Of a stretch of 64,000 bases of DNA, positions 42,444 through 50,946 are shown piece after piece. The position numbers were made by a program, and so were the translations under genes. Position 1 is the first letter of the stretch, and each line of letters opens with the position of its first letter. The stretch covers positions 5,181 through 69,180 of the forward strand of contig CAJUPM010000011.1 of NCBI GenBank assembly GCA_910588425.1, written 5' to 3'. The notes below the pieces were generated by a model. It searched no databases and was not told where the DNA came from. It worked only from the letters and a program-made list of their open reading frames with translations. The DNA is from an uncultured Christensenellaceae bacterium. GTDB lineage: Bacteria; Bacillota; Clostridia; Christensenellales; Christensenellaceae.

Positions 42444-42823
42444 AATTCGTTCAGCTCCAAAAGCTCGCCGTCCGGGCCGCGGAAGAAGGCCAGCCGAACG
42501 CCGTGATAGACGTTTGAAATGCTGCGGGCAGCTCCCTCCATCTGGACGCCGTGCGCGCAAAGATGCGCGATGGCCGCATCCAGATCTGCGGTTTTCAGGC
42601 AGAGATGCTCAAAATGGCCATCCTGCCGCGGCGCATAGTCTGGTTTTGCGATCAGCTCGATTTCGCAATCGCCGTTTCGAAGAAAACAGAGCACAGTTCC
42701 GTTTTCCAGGGGCGCTGTGCAGGTGATAGCAAAGCCTAAAATTTCCACATAGAATTTTTTTGAGCGCTCCAAATCGCGGACGTGCAGGCCGATATGGCTG
42801 AGCCCTAAAATAGGTTGAGACAT
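42434..42823 (-). CDS. VOC-family (glyoxalase-like) protein
   Basis: 129 aa, two beta-alpha-beta-beta-beta units. Putative metal ligands: histidine in LSHIGLHV (about 9), glutamate in DCEIELIAK, histidine in GHFEHLCLK and glutamate in LLELNEFA. It could be lactoylglutathione-lyase-like or another vicinal-oxygen-chelate enzyme. Monocistronic; substrate unknown. Confidence 0.87.
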   Translation of the reverse strand: MSQPILGLSHIGLHVRDLERSKKFYVEILGFAITCTAPLENGTVLCFLRNGDCEIELIAKPDYAPRQDGHFEHLCLKTADLDAAIAHLCAHGVQMEGAARSISNVYHGVRLAFFRGPDGELLELNEFAQ

Positions 42824-42932
42824 GCCAGTTCTCCTTTCTAATTTATGGTAATTATAGCGAAAAAGCAGACGCCTGACTAGCCAGGCGGCGCAGAAATTAA
42901 CAATTTTGTTGCGTCTTGAGCGGAAAGTTGTA

Positions 42933-42961
42933 TTGAAAAGACTGGCCTAGGATGATATAAT
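42933..42961 (+). promoter_or_regulatory. Promoter of the LCP gene
   Basis: TTGAAA (42933-42938), 17-base spacer, TATAAT (42956-42961). Confidence 0.8.
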
Positions 42962-42998
42962 TGCAGAGTTAGATTTTGAGGTGAATGCGGAGGTCAAG

Positions 42999-44060
42999 AT
43001 GGCTCAAAGACAACCAAACCATAATAATATACGGAGAAATACGGCGAAAAAAAGGAAGAGCAAATATCACGGCTGGATTCGCGGGCTTGCCATTCTGCTG
43101 GGCGTGATGGTGTGCGTCTGCGGCGGAACGCTGATCTGGGCTTATAACAAATACAAGAGCATCAAGGCCGATCCTTTCAGCACGCTGAAAAAGCCTTCGG
43201 TTACGGGCGTAACCGTTGTGGATAAAAACAATCAGGAACACGTCATGGAGGAGAAGATCGTCAACCTGCTCATCATGGGCCTGGATTCGGATAAAGAGCG
43301 GGAAAAGAAAAATATGGGCTGGCGGCCGGACGTGCTCATCCTCTGCTCGGTCAACTATGAGACTGGGACGATGACGATGATGTCTATCCCAAGAGACAGC
43401 AAAGTCAAGATGAACAAGCTGGATCCCAAAACCGGCGAAGTCAAAGGGACGACAGTCAAGAAAATCAACGAGTCGTTTGCCCAGGGCGGCGGCCCCAACG
43501 CATTCGGATACAAGAATACCGTGGACTGCGTCAAAGAGCTCATTTCCTGCGACGGCGCGTTCGATATTCCCATTGATTACTACATGTGCATGGATATGGA
43601 CGGCATGGGCCCGCTGGCAGACAGCATCGGGGGTGTTCCGGTTGTGCTGGACAGAGACCTCAGCACCATCGGCAAGAAGGGCGAAGAAGTTACCATTACC
43701 AGCGCCAATGTCGAAGAATATCTGAAGAACCGCAAGAGCGGTGGCAACGACCAGGGCCGCGGCGCACGCCAGCAGACGTTCATCATCTCCTTTATCAAAA
43801 AAGTGCAGAGCATGGGCGCCGTCAAATCCGCGACCAAGCTCTACGATAAGCTCATCCAGTTTATCAAGACGGATATGACGCTGGAGGAGATTCTGGCATT
43901 CGCGCAGTTTGCCGATACCGGCTTCACGACGGATAAGATCACCCAGTGGCGCGTTCCTTCCACCACCAGTGATGATGGCCACTATTATGAACTGATCCAT
44001 GAAGATGAGCTCTATGATTTTGTTTTGGAGCACTTCTATAATCCCAAGGAAGCGGATTAA
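42999..44060 (+). CDS. LytR-CpsA-Psr family cell-wall polymer ligase
   Basis: 353 aa. A short basic cytoplasmic tail, one membrane helix (about 27-50), then the extracellular LCP domain: NLLIMGLDSD, RPDVLILCSVN, MSIPRDSKVK and later a RQQTFIISFIKK segment. LCP enzymes transfer undecaprenyl-linked wall polymers (teichoic acid or capsule) onto peptidoglycan. The ATG at 42999 follows GGAGG by five bases; an in-frame GTG at 42981 is less likely. The lipoprotein gene follows 21 bases later. Confidence 0.9.
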   Translation: MAQRQPNHNNIRRNTAKKRKSKYHGWIRGLAILLGVMVCVCGGTLIWAYNKYKSIKADPFSTLKKPSVTGVTVVDKNNQEHVMEEKIVNLLIMGLDSDKEREKKNMGWRPDVLILCSVNYETGTMTMMSIPRDSKVKMNKLDPKTGEVKGTTVKKINESFAQGGGPNAFGYKNTVDCVKELISCDGAFDIPIDYYMCMDMDGMGPLADSIGGVPVVLDRDLSTIGKKGEEVTITSANVEEYLKNRKSGGNDQGRGARQQTFIISFIKKVQSMGAVKSATKLYDKLIQFIKTDMTLEEILAFAQFADTGFTTDKITQWRVPSTTSDDGHYYELIHEDELYDFVLEHFYNPKEAD

Positions 44061-44081
44061 ACCAAGAATAAGGGGAAAAGA

Positions 44082-44567
44082 ATGAAAAAGAAAACGAGAA
44101 TTACGGCGCTTTGCCTGATGCTTGCCCTAGCAGCGATGCTGCTGGTATCCTGCGGCGGCAGCGCTGGGCTGAAAAGGCTTGAGCCAAAAGAGGGCGTGGA
44201 GAAAGTGAAGCTAGAGGGCAGCTGCACGGCGGAAATTACGGGAGATACGCTGCGCATCGATTTTTCCAGCAACCTGCAGGAGGGCGCGGTTGTCAAATTC
44301 TCCGTGGACAGCTACGAGGGAAAAGAGCTGGCCTCCAAGGAGTATTCCGTCAGCGGGGAGAACATCTATGCGGAGTTTGCCGTTGATCCCGAGTGGGAAG
44401 GCGTTCTCTATGCGACAGTGCAGTGTTCGCCGCAGGTTGGCTCTCAGCCCAGCGAAGTGACGGATCTTTACGGGAACTACTTCCAGAATATCGACGGAGA
44501 GCACGTCATCTGGAATGACAAGAGCAATATCTTCCTCGTTCAGAGCGAGAAAATAAATTTGGGTTGA
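44082..44567 (+). CDS. Hypothetical lipoprotein
   Basis: 161 aa. A signal peptide ends at LLVSC (cysteine 24), giving a lipid-anchored outer-face protein with a beta-rich body. No family recognised. Probably in one transcript with the LCP gene, suggesting a cell-envelope role. The -35 box of the next promoter overlaps its stop codon. Confidence 0.78.
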   Translation: MKKKTRITALCLMLALAAMLLVSCGGSAGLKRLEPKEGVEKVKLEGSCTAEITGDTLRIDFSSNLQEGAVVKFSVDSYEGKELASKEYSVSGENIYAEFAVDPEWEGVLYATVQCSPQVGSQPSEVTDLYGNYFQNIDGEHVIWNDKSNIFLVQSEKINLG

Positions 44568-44592
44568 CAATCAAACTTCCCTGTGCTATGAT
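44564..44592 (+). promoter_or_regulatory. Promoter of the second T-box transcript
   Basis: TTGACA (44564-44569), 17-base spacer, TATGAT (44587-44592), overlapping the lipoprotein stop. Confidence 0.88.
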
Positions 44593-44598
44593 AGCAAA

Positions 44599-44850
44599 AA
44601 AAGAAAAGCGCTGAAAAAGAAGGTCGCTTTGAGAGCAGATAGAGAGCCGCTGGTTGGTGGAAAGCGGTTGCAATGAGAGCAGACCAATCCCTTTGGAGCT
44701 GAGCCCTGAAAGAGCAGTAAGGGTCTCCGGATTGCCTCGTTACTGGCATAGGCTTGATAGAGCCAAAAAGAGTGGGCGCCGTGCGGCGTCAAATTGGGTG
44801 GTACCGCGAAAGTTTTCGTCCCTTGCATTTGCAAGGGACGTTTTTTATTT
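44599..44850 (+). promoter_or_regulatory. T-box leader of the XRE-cupin / acyl-CoA ligase operon
   Basis: Stem I carries AGAGAG (44641-44646) and GGTTGGTGGAA apical motifs. The antiterminator has TGGTACC at 44799-44805. The terminator CGTCCCTTGCA/TGCAAGGGACG at 44817-44840 ends in six T residues. The variable base T implies a tRNA with discriminator A, which speaks against Thr or Gly. The specifier lies in AGACCAATCCC (about 44682-44692) but cannot be assigned: CCA (Pro) and ATC (Ile) are both compatible. Uncharged tRNA would allow read-through into the downstream genes. Confidence 0.9.
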
Positions 44851-44893
44851 CACAGCAGCGCGCGAGGCGCAGAACATGGAAGGAGAAACGGGC

Positions 44894-45451
44894 ATGAAAG
44901 AAAATATTGCACTGATTGCACAGCGAATTCGGGACTTGCGGGACATTTTGGAAATTTCCGCGGCGGAGATGGCGGAGGCCGTGGGCATGAGCGAGGAAGA
45001 ATACCTCTCCTATGAGACTGGGGAAAAGGACTTCTCGTTCAGCTTCCTCTATACCGTGGCAGACAAGTGCGGCGTGGATATTTCGGATTTGCTGATGGGC
45101 GAAGGAGCGAAGCTTTCTATGTATTCCTGCGTGCGCGCGGGAGAGGGCCTGGAGATGAAGCGCCGCACGGAATACAAATACCAGCACCTCGCTTATCTGT
45201 TCAAAAATAAAGTGATGGAGCCGTTTCTGGTAACGGTGGACCCGAGCGACGTCAACGCGGCGACACATAAGAAGAGCCATATCGGCCAGGAATTCAACTA
45301 TATTCTGGAGGGCAGCATGACGCTGTATATCGGTGAAGAGAGCGAGACGCTTTTTCCGGGCGACGCGATCTATTTCAACTCCAAGTATCCCCACGCGATG
45401 CAGGCGGAGGGCGGGAAACCCTGCCGGTTTTTGGCAATCATTGCAAAATAA
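44894..45451 (+). CDS. XRE-family regulator with cupin domain (T-box controlled)
   Basis: 185 aa. An N-terminal helix-turn-helix (about 5-65: IRDLRDILEISAAEMAEAVGMSEEEYLSYETG) is joined to a cupin barrel (about 110-183: HIGQEFNYILEGSMTLYIG, FPGDAIYFNSKYPHAM). Such pairs of XRE-cupin protein and AMP-forming ligase recur in Clostridia. AAGGAG lies eight bases before the ATG. It starts 43 bases after the T-box terminator, and the ligase follows 14 bases later. Its ligand is unknown; it may sense an acyl or amino-acid-derived acid. Confidence 0.85.
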   Translation: MKENIALIAQRIRDLRDILEISAAEMAEAVGMSEEEYLSYETGEKDFSFSFLYTVADKCGVDISDLLMGEGAKLSMYSCVRAGEGLEMKRRTEYKYQHLAYLFKNKVMEPFLVTVDPSDVNAATHKKSHIGQEFNYILEGSMTLYIGEESETLFPGDAIYFNSKYPHAMQAEGGKPCRFLAIIAK

Positions 45452-45465
45452 GGAAGGCGAGGAAA

Positions 45466-47127
45466 ATGGCTAGAATTTTTGAAAAATACACAAGAGGGCA
45501 TTACGACAATTATCAGGATTTCAAGGAAAACTTCCGCATCGATGCGCCGGAGAATTTCAACTTCGCCTACGATGTGATGGATGTTTTGGCAGACGAGCAG
45601 CCGGATAAGCGCGCCATGCTCTGGACCAACGTCGCCGGGGCAGAGCAGACTTTCACGTTTGAGGATTTGCGCGTGCTTTCCAACAAGTGCGCGAATTTCC
45701 TGGCCGGCCTTGGCATTCAAAAGGGCGATATGGTCATGCTGATTTTGCAGCGCAGATATGAATTCTGGGTGAGCATGCTGGCGCTGCACAAAATCGGCGC
45801 GGTGGCTATCCCGGCAACGCATCTGCTGACCAAGAAAGATATCGTATACCGCAACAATAAGGCGGGGATCAAGGCTATCATCTGCGCGGATACGGCAAAC
45901 GCCGAGCACTTTATCGACGAAGCCCAGGCTGAGAGCCCGACGCTGGAGCACAAGATCATGGTGGGTGATCTGCGGCTGCCCGGCTGGATCAGCTTTGGTG
46001 AGCAGATGCAGAAGGCTTCGCCAAAGTGGACGCGGCCATCGGGCGAAGCGGATACCAGGCTTTCGGACCCCATGCTGCTTTTCTTCACCTCGGGCACGAC
46101 TGGCATGCCAAAGATGGTCATGCACAACTATTCCTATGCGCTGGCGCATATCCCGACGGCCGTATTCTGGCATAATGTTCAGCCGGACGGCATTCACCTG
46201 ACCGTCTCGGATACGGGCTGGGGCAAATGCCTCTGGGGCAAGTTCTACGGGCAGTGGTTTGCGGAGACGACGGTTTTCGTCTACGATTACGACAAGTTTG
46301 TTCCGCCGGAGATGCTGGAAGTCATCAGCAAATACAAGATCACCACATTCTGCGCGCCGCCGACCATCTACCGCTATTTCATCAAGGAGGATCTCAGCAA
46401 ATACGATCTCTCCAATCTGGTTTACGCGACGACGGCTGGGGAAGCGCTGAACCCGGAGGTATTCGACCAGTTCAAGGCGGCGACGGGCATCGATATCAAA
46501 GAGGCGTTCGGCCAGACCGAGACGACCATGCTGCTTGGAAACTTCACCTGCATGAACGGCAGGAAGGGCTCGCTCGGGCGGCCCTGCCCGCTCTACGATG
46601 CGGATATCGTGGACGATGAGGGCAACTCGGTGCGCGCAGGAGAAGTGGGCGAGATCGTCATCCGCACGGATAAAGGCGTGCCCTACGGCATGTTTATGGG
46701 ATATTACAAAGACCCGGAGCTGACGCGGCAGGCGTGGCACGACGGCATCTACCGCACGGGCGATTTGGCCTGGAGAGATGAGGAAGGGTACTACTGGTAT
46801 GTCGGCCGGGCAGACGACGTCATCAAGAGCTCGGGCTACCGCATCGGGCCCTTCGAGGTGGAGAGTGCGCTGATGGAGCATCCGGCGGTTTTGGAGACGG
46901 CCATCACCGGCGTGCCGCACCCCGAGCGCGGGCAGGTGATCAAGGCGACGGTCGTCCTGGCGGCGGGGTATGAGCCCAGCGAGGCGCTCAAAAAGGAATT
47001 GCAGGATCACGTCAAGCGGACGACAGCGCCGTATAAGTATCCGAGGATCGTCGAGTTCGTCACCGAGCTTCCAAAGACCATCAGCGGGAAGATCAAGCGG
47101 TTTGAGATCCGCGGGGACAAGAGATAA
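45466..47127 (+). CDS. AMP-forming acyl-CoA synthetase (medium-chain/ACSM-like)
   Basis: 553 aa ANL-superfamily ligase: acid + ATP + CoA to acyl-CoA. The phosphate loop is FFTSGTTGMPKM (about 206-217), then the adenine region AFGQTET, YRTGDLAWRDEEGYYWYVGRADD, GYRIGPFEVE hinge, and the catalytic lysine in LPKTISGKIKR near the C-terminus. The overall pattern resembles medium-chain/benzoate-type acyl-CoA ligases. T-box control implies a link to amino-acid supply, for example activating an amino-acid-derived carboxylic acid; the substrate is inferred only. Confidence 0.88.
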   Translation: MARIFEKYTRGHYDNYQDFKENFRIDAPENFNFAYDVMDVLADEQPDKRAMLWTNVAGAEQTFTFEDLRVLSNKCANFLAGLGIQKGDMVMLILQRRYEFWVSMLALHKIGAVAIPATHLLTKKDIVYRNNKAGIKAIICADTANAEHFIDEAQAESPTLEHKIMVGDLRLPGWISFGEQMQKASPKWTRPSGEADTRLSDPMLLFFTSGTTGMPKMVMHNYSYALAHIPTAVFWHNVQPDGIHLTVSDTGWGKCLWGKFYGQWFAETTVFVYDYDKFVPPEMLEVISKYKITTFCAPPTIYRYFIKEDLSKYDLSNLVYATTAGEALNPEVFDQFKAATGIDIKEAFGQTETTMLLGNFTCMNGRKGSLGRPCPLYDADIVDDEGNSVRAGEVGEIVIRTDKGVPYGMFMGYYKDPELTRQAWHDGIYRTGDLAWRDEEGYYWYVGRADDVIKSSGYRIGPFEVESALMEHPAVLETAITGVPHPERGQVIKATVVLAAGYEPSEALKKELQDHVKRTTAPYKYPRIVEFVTELPKTISGKIKRFEIRGDKR

Positions 47128-47128
47128 T

Positions 47129-47167
47129 GGCAAAGGCCCTTCGCAGAAATGCGAGGGGCTCTTTGCC
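47129..47167 (+). terminator. Hairpin downstream of the acyl-CoA ligase gene
   Basis: GGCAAAGgCCCtTCGCA pairs with TGCGAGGGGCtCTTTGCC, but no clear T run follows; termination is possible but weak. Confidence 0.4.
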
Positions 47168-47280
47168 GCGCGGGAAAAGCTGTTTGCGGGGAGTTTACAG
47201 GATTTTTTAGAAAAAAGATGGAGATGCTGGCGGGAATCTGATATGATAGGGCTTACCGGATGCTGGAACAAGGAGAGGAG

Positions 47281-47826
47281 ATGATATCGTTGATGATTCA
47301 GACAGACAGATTGCTCATTCGGGAGTATGACAAAAAAGATGCGGCAGGGCTGTATGAGATTCTCAAAAACCCGCCGGTGCACTGCTTTATGGATGAAAAA
47401 CTGAACTCTTTGGAAGAGGCAGAGAGAGTCATTTTAGAAAAAGGACGCCAAGGCGAACGCTTTGCCGTCTGCCTGGCGGAAACGGATGATCTGATCGGCG
47501 AGCTGTTTGCAGATAAAGAAGGGGAAGATACCTACAGCATCGGCTGGAACTTCAACCTGAAGTTTGGCAAAAAAGGGTATGCAGCAGAAGCCGCCCGGGC
47601 GATGATGGATGCGCTGTTTTGCGCAGATGCCAGAAGAATTTACGCCTATGCAGAGGAGGATAACCTTGCCTCCCGCAGGCTTTGCGAGAAACTGGGTATG
47701 CGGCAGGAAGGGCTTTTTCTCGAGTTTATCTCCTTTGTCAAAGGGGAAGACGGCGCGCCGATTTACGAAAACACATGCCAATATGCCATTTTGAAGAGAG
47801 AATGGGAGCAGGCAAACAAAAAATAG
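47281..47826 (+). CDS. GNAT-family N-acetyltransferase (RimJ-like)
   Basis: 181 aa. DRLLIREYDKKDAAGLYEIL opening, CoA-binding KFGKKGYAAEAARAMMDALF and ENLASRRLCEKLGM-like DNLASRRLCEKLGM motif typical of RimJ/RimL acetyltransferases. AGGAG five bases before the ATG at 47281; the ATG at 47293 is an alternative. YjbQ follows after ten bases. Confidence 0.87.
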   Translation: MISLMIQTDRLLIREYDKKDAAGLYEILKNPPVHCFMDEKLNSLEEAERVILEKGRQGERFAVCLAETDDLIGELFADKEGEDTYSIGWNFNLKFGKKGYAAEAARAMMDALFCADARRIYAYAEEDNLASRRLCEKLGMRQEGLFLEFISFVKGEDGAPIYENTCQYAILKREWEQANKK

Positions 47827-47836
47827 GAGGAGTTTT

Positions 47837-48253
47837 ATGAAAAGCTATCGGAAAGTTTTGGAGATGAATTTGCCCACCAGAAGAGGATACCGCAACATCA
47901 CGCCGCAGGTGGAGCAGGCGCTCGAAGAGAGCGGGATTTCGGAGGGGCTCGTGCTGGTCAACGCCATGAACATCACGGCCAGCGTTTTCATCAACGACGA
48001 TGAAAGCGGCCTGCACCAGGATTTCGAGACCTGGCTGGAAAAGCTGGCGCCGGAAAAGCCCTACAGCATGTATCACCACAACGGCTATGAGGACAACGCG
48101 GATGCGCACTTAAAGCGCAGCGTCATGGGTCGGGAAGTAGTCGTTGCGGTGACGAATGGGCGGCTGGATTTCGGGACATGGGAGCAGATCTTCTACGGCG
48201 AGTTCGACGGCAGGCGCACCAAGCGCATCATGATCAAGATCATCGGAGAATAG
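47837..48253 (+). CDS. yjbQ: YjbQ-family protein (UPF0047)
   Basis: 138 aa, a compact family reported to have weak thiamine-phosphate synthase activity. Conserved residues: GLVLVNAMNITASVFINDDESGLHQDF, YHHNGYEDNADAHLKRSVMG and LDFGTWEQIFYGEFDGRR. The histidine-rich HHNGYEDNADAHLK is the probable active site. Co-directional with the GNAT gene. Confidence 0.93.
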   Translation: MKSYRKVLEMNLPTRRGYRNITPQVEQALEESGISEGLVLVNAMNITASVFINDDESGLHQDFETWLEKLAPEKPYSMYHHNGYEDNADAHLKRSVMGREVVVAVTNGRLDFGTWEQIFYGEFDGRRTKRIMIKIIGE

Positions 48254-48387
48254 CGCGGCGGGCTTTCTAAAAAAGGGAAAAGTTGTTAAGATTTTTATAA
48301 TAATGCGGGAAAGGCAGGGGTTTTGCTTTCCTTTTGCAGGCCTTTTCGATATAATAGAGGGCGTAACGACGATTCAGGAGGCTACAA

Positions 48388-49257
48388 ATGAAGATCAGAA
48401 AAGTTGTCATCCCGGCGGCCGGGCTCGGGACGCGGTTCCTTCCTGCGACAAAAGCACAGCCCAAGGAAATGCTGCCCATCGTGGATAAGCCGACCATTCA
48501 ATATATCATGGAAGAGGCAGTTGCCTCGGGCATCGAGAGCGTCATCATCATCACGGGCCGCAGCAAACGCGCCATCGAGGATCACTTTGACAGCTCCATC
48601 GAGCTGGAGCTCGAGCTGGAGCGCAGCGGGAAAGAGCAGCTTTTGGAGCAGGTGCGCCATATTTCCGATATGGTCAATGTGCACTATATCCGCCAGAAGC
48701 ACCCAAGAGGCCTGGGACATGCCATTTTGTGCGCTAAGGAGTTTGTGGGCAACGAGCCTTTCGGCATCATGCTGGGAGACGTCATCATGGATTCCAAGAC
48801 GCCGGCACTGCGGCAGCTGATGGACGCATATGAGCGGGAGAATGCCAGCGTCATCGGCGTACAGCCGGTGGCACGGGAGGATATTTCCAAATACGGCATC
48901 ATTCAGCCGGGCGCAGGCGCGGATGGATTGCACGAGCTGCTGGGCATGGTGGAAAAGCCCAGCCAGCAGGAGGCGCCTTCCAACCTGGCGATTTTGGGGC
49001 GCTACGTTCTGACGCCGGAGATTTTTGAGATTTTGGAGCATACCGGCCAGGGAAAAGGCGGAGAAATTCAGCTGACAGACGCGCTTTTCACGCTTTTGGG
49101 CAGAGAAAAGATGTATGCGCTGGAGCTGGAAGGAAAGCTCTACGACGTTGGCGATCGGTTTGGGTTTTTGCAGGCGACCTGCGAATTCGCTCTGGGCAGA
49201 GACGATTTGAGGGAGCAGTTTGGCGCATACCTCAAGGAACTGGCGCAGAGAATATGA
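48388..49257 (+). CDS. galU: UTP--glucose-1-phosphate uridylyltransferase
   Basis: Makes UDP-glucose for envelope glycans. 289 aa. The nucleotide loop VVIPAAGLGTRFLPATKAQPKE (about 6-27), LLGDVIMD-like GIMLGDVI and VEKPSQQEAPSNLAILGRYVL are canonical. A TATAAT at 48350-48355 precedes it with no clear -35. UDP-glucose could feed the polymer glycosyltransferase at 34-35 kb. Confidence 0.95.
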   Translation: MKIRKVVIPAAGLGTRFLPATKAQPKEMLPIVDKPTIQYIMEEAVASGIESVIIITGRSKRAIEDHFDSSIELELELERSGKEQLLEQVRHISDMVNVHYIRQKHPRGLGHAILCAKEFVGNEPFGIMLGDVIMDSKTPALRQLMDAYERENASVIGVQPVAREDISKYGIIQPGAGADGLHELLGMVEKPSQQEAPSNLAILGRYVLTPEIFEILEHTGQGKGGEIQLTDALFTLLGREKMYALELEGKLYDVGDRFGFLQATCEFALGRDDLREQFGAYLKELAQRI

Positions 49258-49268
49258 GAAAAGAAGAG

Positions 49269-49302
49269 AAAAACAGCGCAGCATGAGCTGCGCTGTTTTT
49301 TT
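49269..49302. terminator. Bidirectional terminator between galU and GNAT
   Basis: AAAAACAGCGCAGC/GCTGCGCTGTTTTT arms, ATGA loop. Confidence 0.88.
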
Positions 49303-49753
49303 ATTGCAATTCCATCCTTTGGAGAAATTCGCTCGTTCCGGCTTCGATCATGCGCTGGCCGGAAAAGGCGAAACCATGCGCCCCATAAAACTGGATGGCG
49401 GCGGTGTTCTTTTCCAGCACCCAGAGGAACCTTGCGCCGCACTCGTGCACCGCGAAGCTGAGAAGCTGTGCGCCGATGCCCTGATGCTGGAAAAAATACT
49501 CCACATACAGCTCTTTGATTTGAGCGCCCTGGATATGCACCATGCCTTTGACAAATTCGTCGTCGTAGACCCAGATGTTTTCCAGCTTTTCCGGACTGCC
49601 GAGATATTCATTCGCCAGGGGAAGCACCTGCATCTGGCCAAAGGAGACGGCGTCGTTCTGAAAAATAGGGCGGTAGGCCACTCGTTTGGCAAAAATCAGG
49701 ATTTCTGCCAAACGGGAAGCATCCTTCGGGGCTGCCCTTCTAATCTGCTTCAT
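49301..49753 (-). CDS. GNAT-family N-acetyltransferase
   Basis: 150 aa. VEYFFQHQGIGAQLLSFAV is the CoA motif (about 83-101) and AAIQFYGAHGF motif B follows. The start is the ATG at 49753, five bases after GGAGG. Acceptor unknown. Confidence 0.85.
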   Translation of the reverse strand: MKQIRRAAPKDASRLAEILIFAKRVAYRPIFQNDAVSFGQMQVLPLANEYLGSPEKLENIWVYDDEFVKGMVHIQGAQIKELYVEYFFQHQGIGAQLLSFAVHECGARFLWVLEKNTAAIQFYGAHGFAFSGQRMIEAGTSEFLQRMELQ

Positions 49754-49894
49754 AAAACCTCCGATCATTGGAGCGGGATGCCGTTATTATAGCATTTTGC
49801 GGGGCGGAACGGCAAGGCCGGGTGGGAGAGAGCAGAGCAGTTTGGAGGCGCGCGCCTGTTCATAAATAATTCATAAAAAAATGGGCAAAAATAA

Positions 49895-49923
49895 TTGACA
49901 GGACAAGAGGAAGAGATTATGAT
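49895..49923 (+). promoter_or_regulatory. Promoter of the ctsR operon
   Basis: TTGACA (49895-49900), 17-base spacer, TATGAT (49918-49923). Confidence 0.88.
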
Positions 49924-49934
49924 AGAACTATAAA

Positions 49935-49951
49935 AGTCAAAGAAAGTCAAA
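49935..49951 (+). promoter_or_regulatory. CtsR operator
   Basis: AGTCAAAGAAAGTCAAA, a perfect heptad direct repeat (AGTCAAA-N3-AGTCAAA) at the expected transcript start, matching the known CtsR box. Confidence 0.93.
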
Positions 49952-49972
49952 GACAAAAAGGAGGCGAAAGGA

Positions 49973-50437
49973 ATGGCGGTTCTAAGCGACAGCATCGAAC
50001 AGTTCATCAAATCGCTGATGGATGAATACGACGAGATGATCGAGATACAGAGAAATGAATTGGCGGATTATTTTTCCTGCGCGCCTTCCCAGATCAACTA
50101 TGTTTTGGCGACGCGCTTTTCCCCCGAAAAAGGCTATCTCATTGAGAGCCGGCGGGGCGGCGGCGGGTATATCAAGCTGGTCAAGATTAACCCGGACAAA
50201 AGCGAACACATTCTCTCTCTGATTTCCGAAAAGCTCAAGAGCGGGAGCATCTCCAAAAAAGATGCCGGAGAGCTGATTGCGGGCCTTGGAGAGATGGGGC
50301 TGATCGAGGAAAAACAGGAAAAGCTGATGGCGGCGGCGATTTCAGACAAAGCCATCCATATACCGAGCAATATCAGGGATAATCTGCGGGCGAGCATTTT
50401 GAAGGAAATGCTGCTCAGCATTTTGGGGGAGGATTAA
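49973..50437 (+). CDS. ctsR: Class III heat-shock repressor CtsR
   Basis: 154 aa repressor of clp genes. SDSIEQFIKSLMDE, the winged-helix with glycine-rich wing SRRGGGGYIKLVKI (about 58-71, heat-sensing) and a C-terminal dimerisation domain are present. It autoregulates through the operator at 49935-49951. First gene of ctsR-mcsA-mcsB-clpC. Confidence 0.96.
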   Translation: MAVLSDSIEQFIKSLMDEYDEMIEIQRNELADYFSCAPSQINYVLATRFSPEKGYLIESRRGGGGYIKLVKINPDKSEHILSLISEKLKSGSISKKDAGELIAGLGEMGLIEEKQEKLMAAAISDKAIHIPSNIRDNLRASILKEMLLSILGED

Positions 50438-50441
50438 ACGT

Positions 50442-50942
50442 ATGCTTTGCAATGAATGTGGAAAAAACCAGGCGACCGTGCACTCGGTGCAATATATCAA
50501 CGGAGCAAAGAGCGAGGTGCATCTTTGCGCGGAATGCGCGAAGCACCATCCGGAGTTGAACATGAACCTATTCTCGACGGGAGATTTCTTCAAGAGTTTT
50601 TTTGACGACTTTATGCAGCTGCCCGTGCACTCCGGGCAGGGGGCCGTCTGCCAAAGCTGCGGCACCAGTTTCCGGGATTTTCAGCAGAGCGGGCTGTTCG
50701 GATGCCCGGATTGCTATGATACCTTCCGGGATGCCGTCATCCCCGTTCTAAAAGGGGCGCATGGCAGTGTTCAACATATTGGAGAAAAGCCGGCGGCCAG
50801 CAAGGAAGAGGCAGAAAAGCGGCGGCATTACTACGAATTAAAAGAGCAGCTTTCCAAAGCCATTGCGGAGGAGAATTTTGAAAAGGCCGCGGAGCTCCGG
50901 GATGAGATGAAAGCGATGAAGATGGAAGAGGAGGGGAAATAA
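50442..50942 (+). CDS. mcsA: McsA, activator of the arginine kinase McsB
   Basis: 166 aa. Two zinc-binding blocks, CNECGKNQATVH...CAECAKHH and CQSCG...CPDCYDTF, and a C-terminal UvrB/C-type motif (about 135-160). McsA activates McsB and regulates CtsR. Four bases after ctsR. Confidence 0.95.
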   Translation: MLCNECGKNQATVHSVQYINGAKSEVHLCAECAKHHPELNMNLFSTGDFFKSFFDDFMQLPVHSGQGAVCQSCGTSFRDFQQSGLFGCPDCYDTFRDAVIPVLKGAHGSVQHIGEKPAASKEEAEKRRHYYELKEQLSKAIAEENFEKAAELRDEMKAMKMEEEGK

Positions 50943-50946
50943 CGGC

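Noticed and set aside
44675..44700. ACC (threonine) specifier for the second T-box
   Set aside because: The TGGTACC sequence calls for discriminator A, whereas tRNA-Thr in Firmicutes usually has U; specifier left unassigned.
44654..44893. Upstream extension of the XRE-cupin frame
   Set aside because: It lies inside the T-box leader and terminator; the ATG at 44894 has a proper ribosome site.
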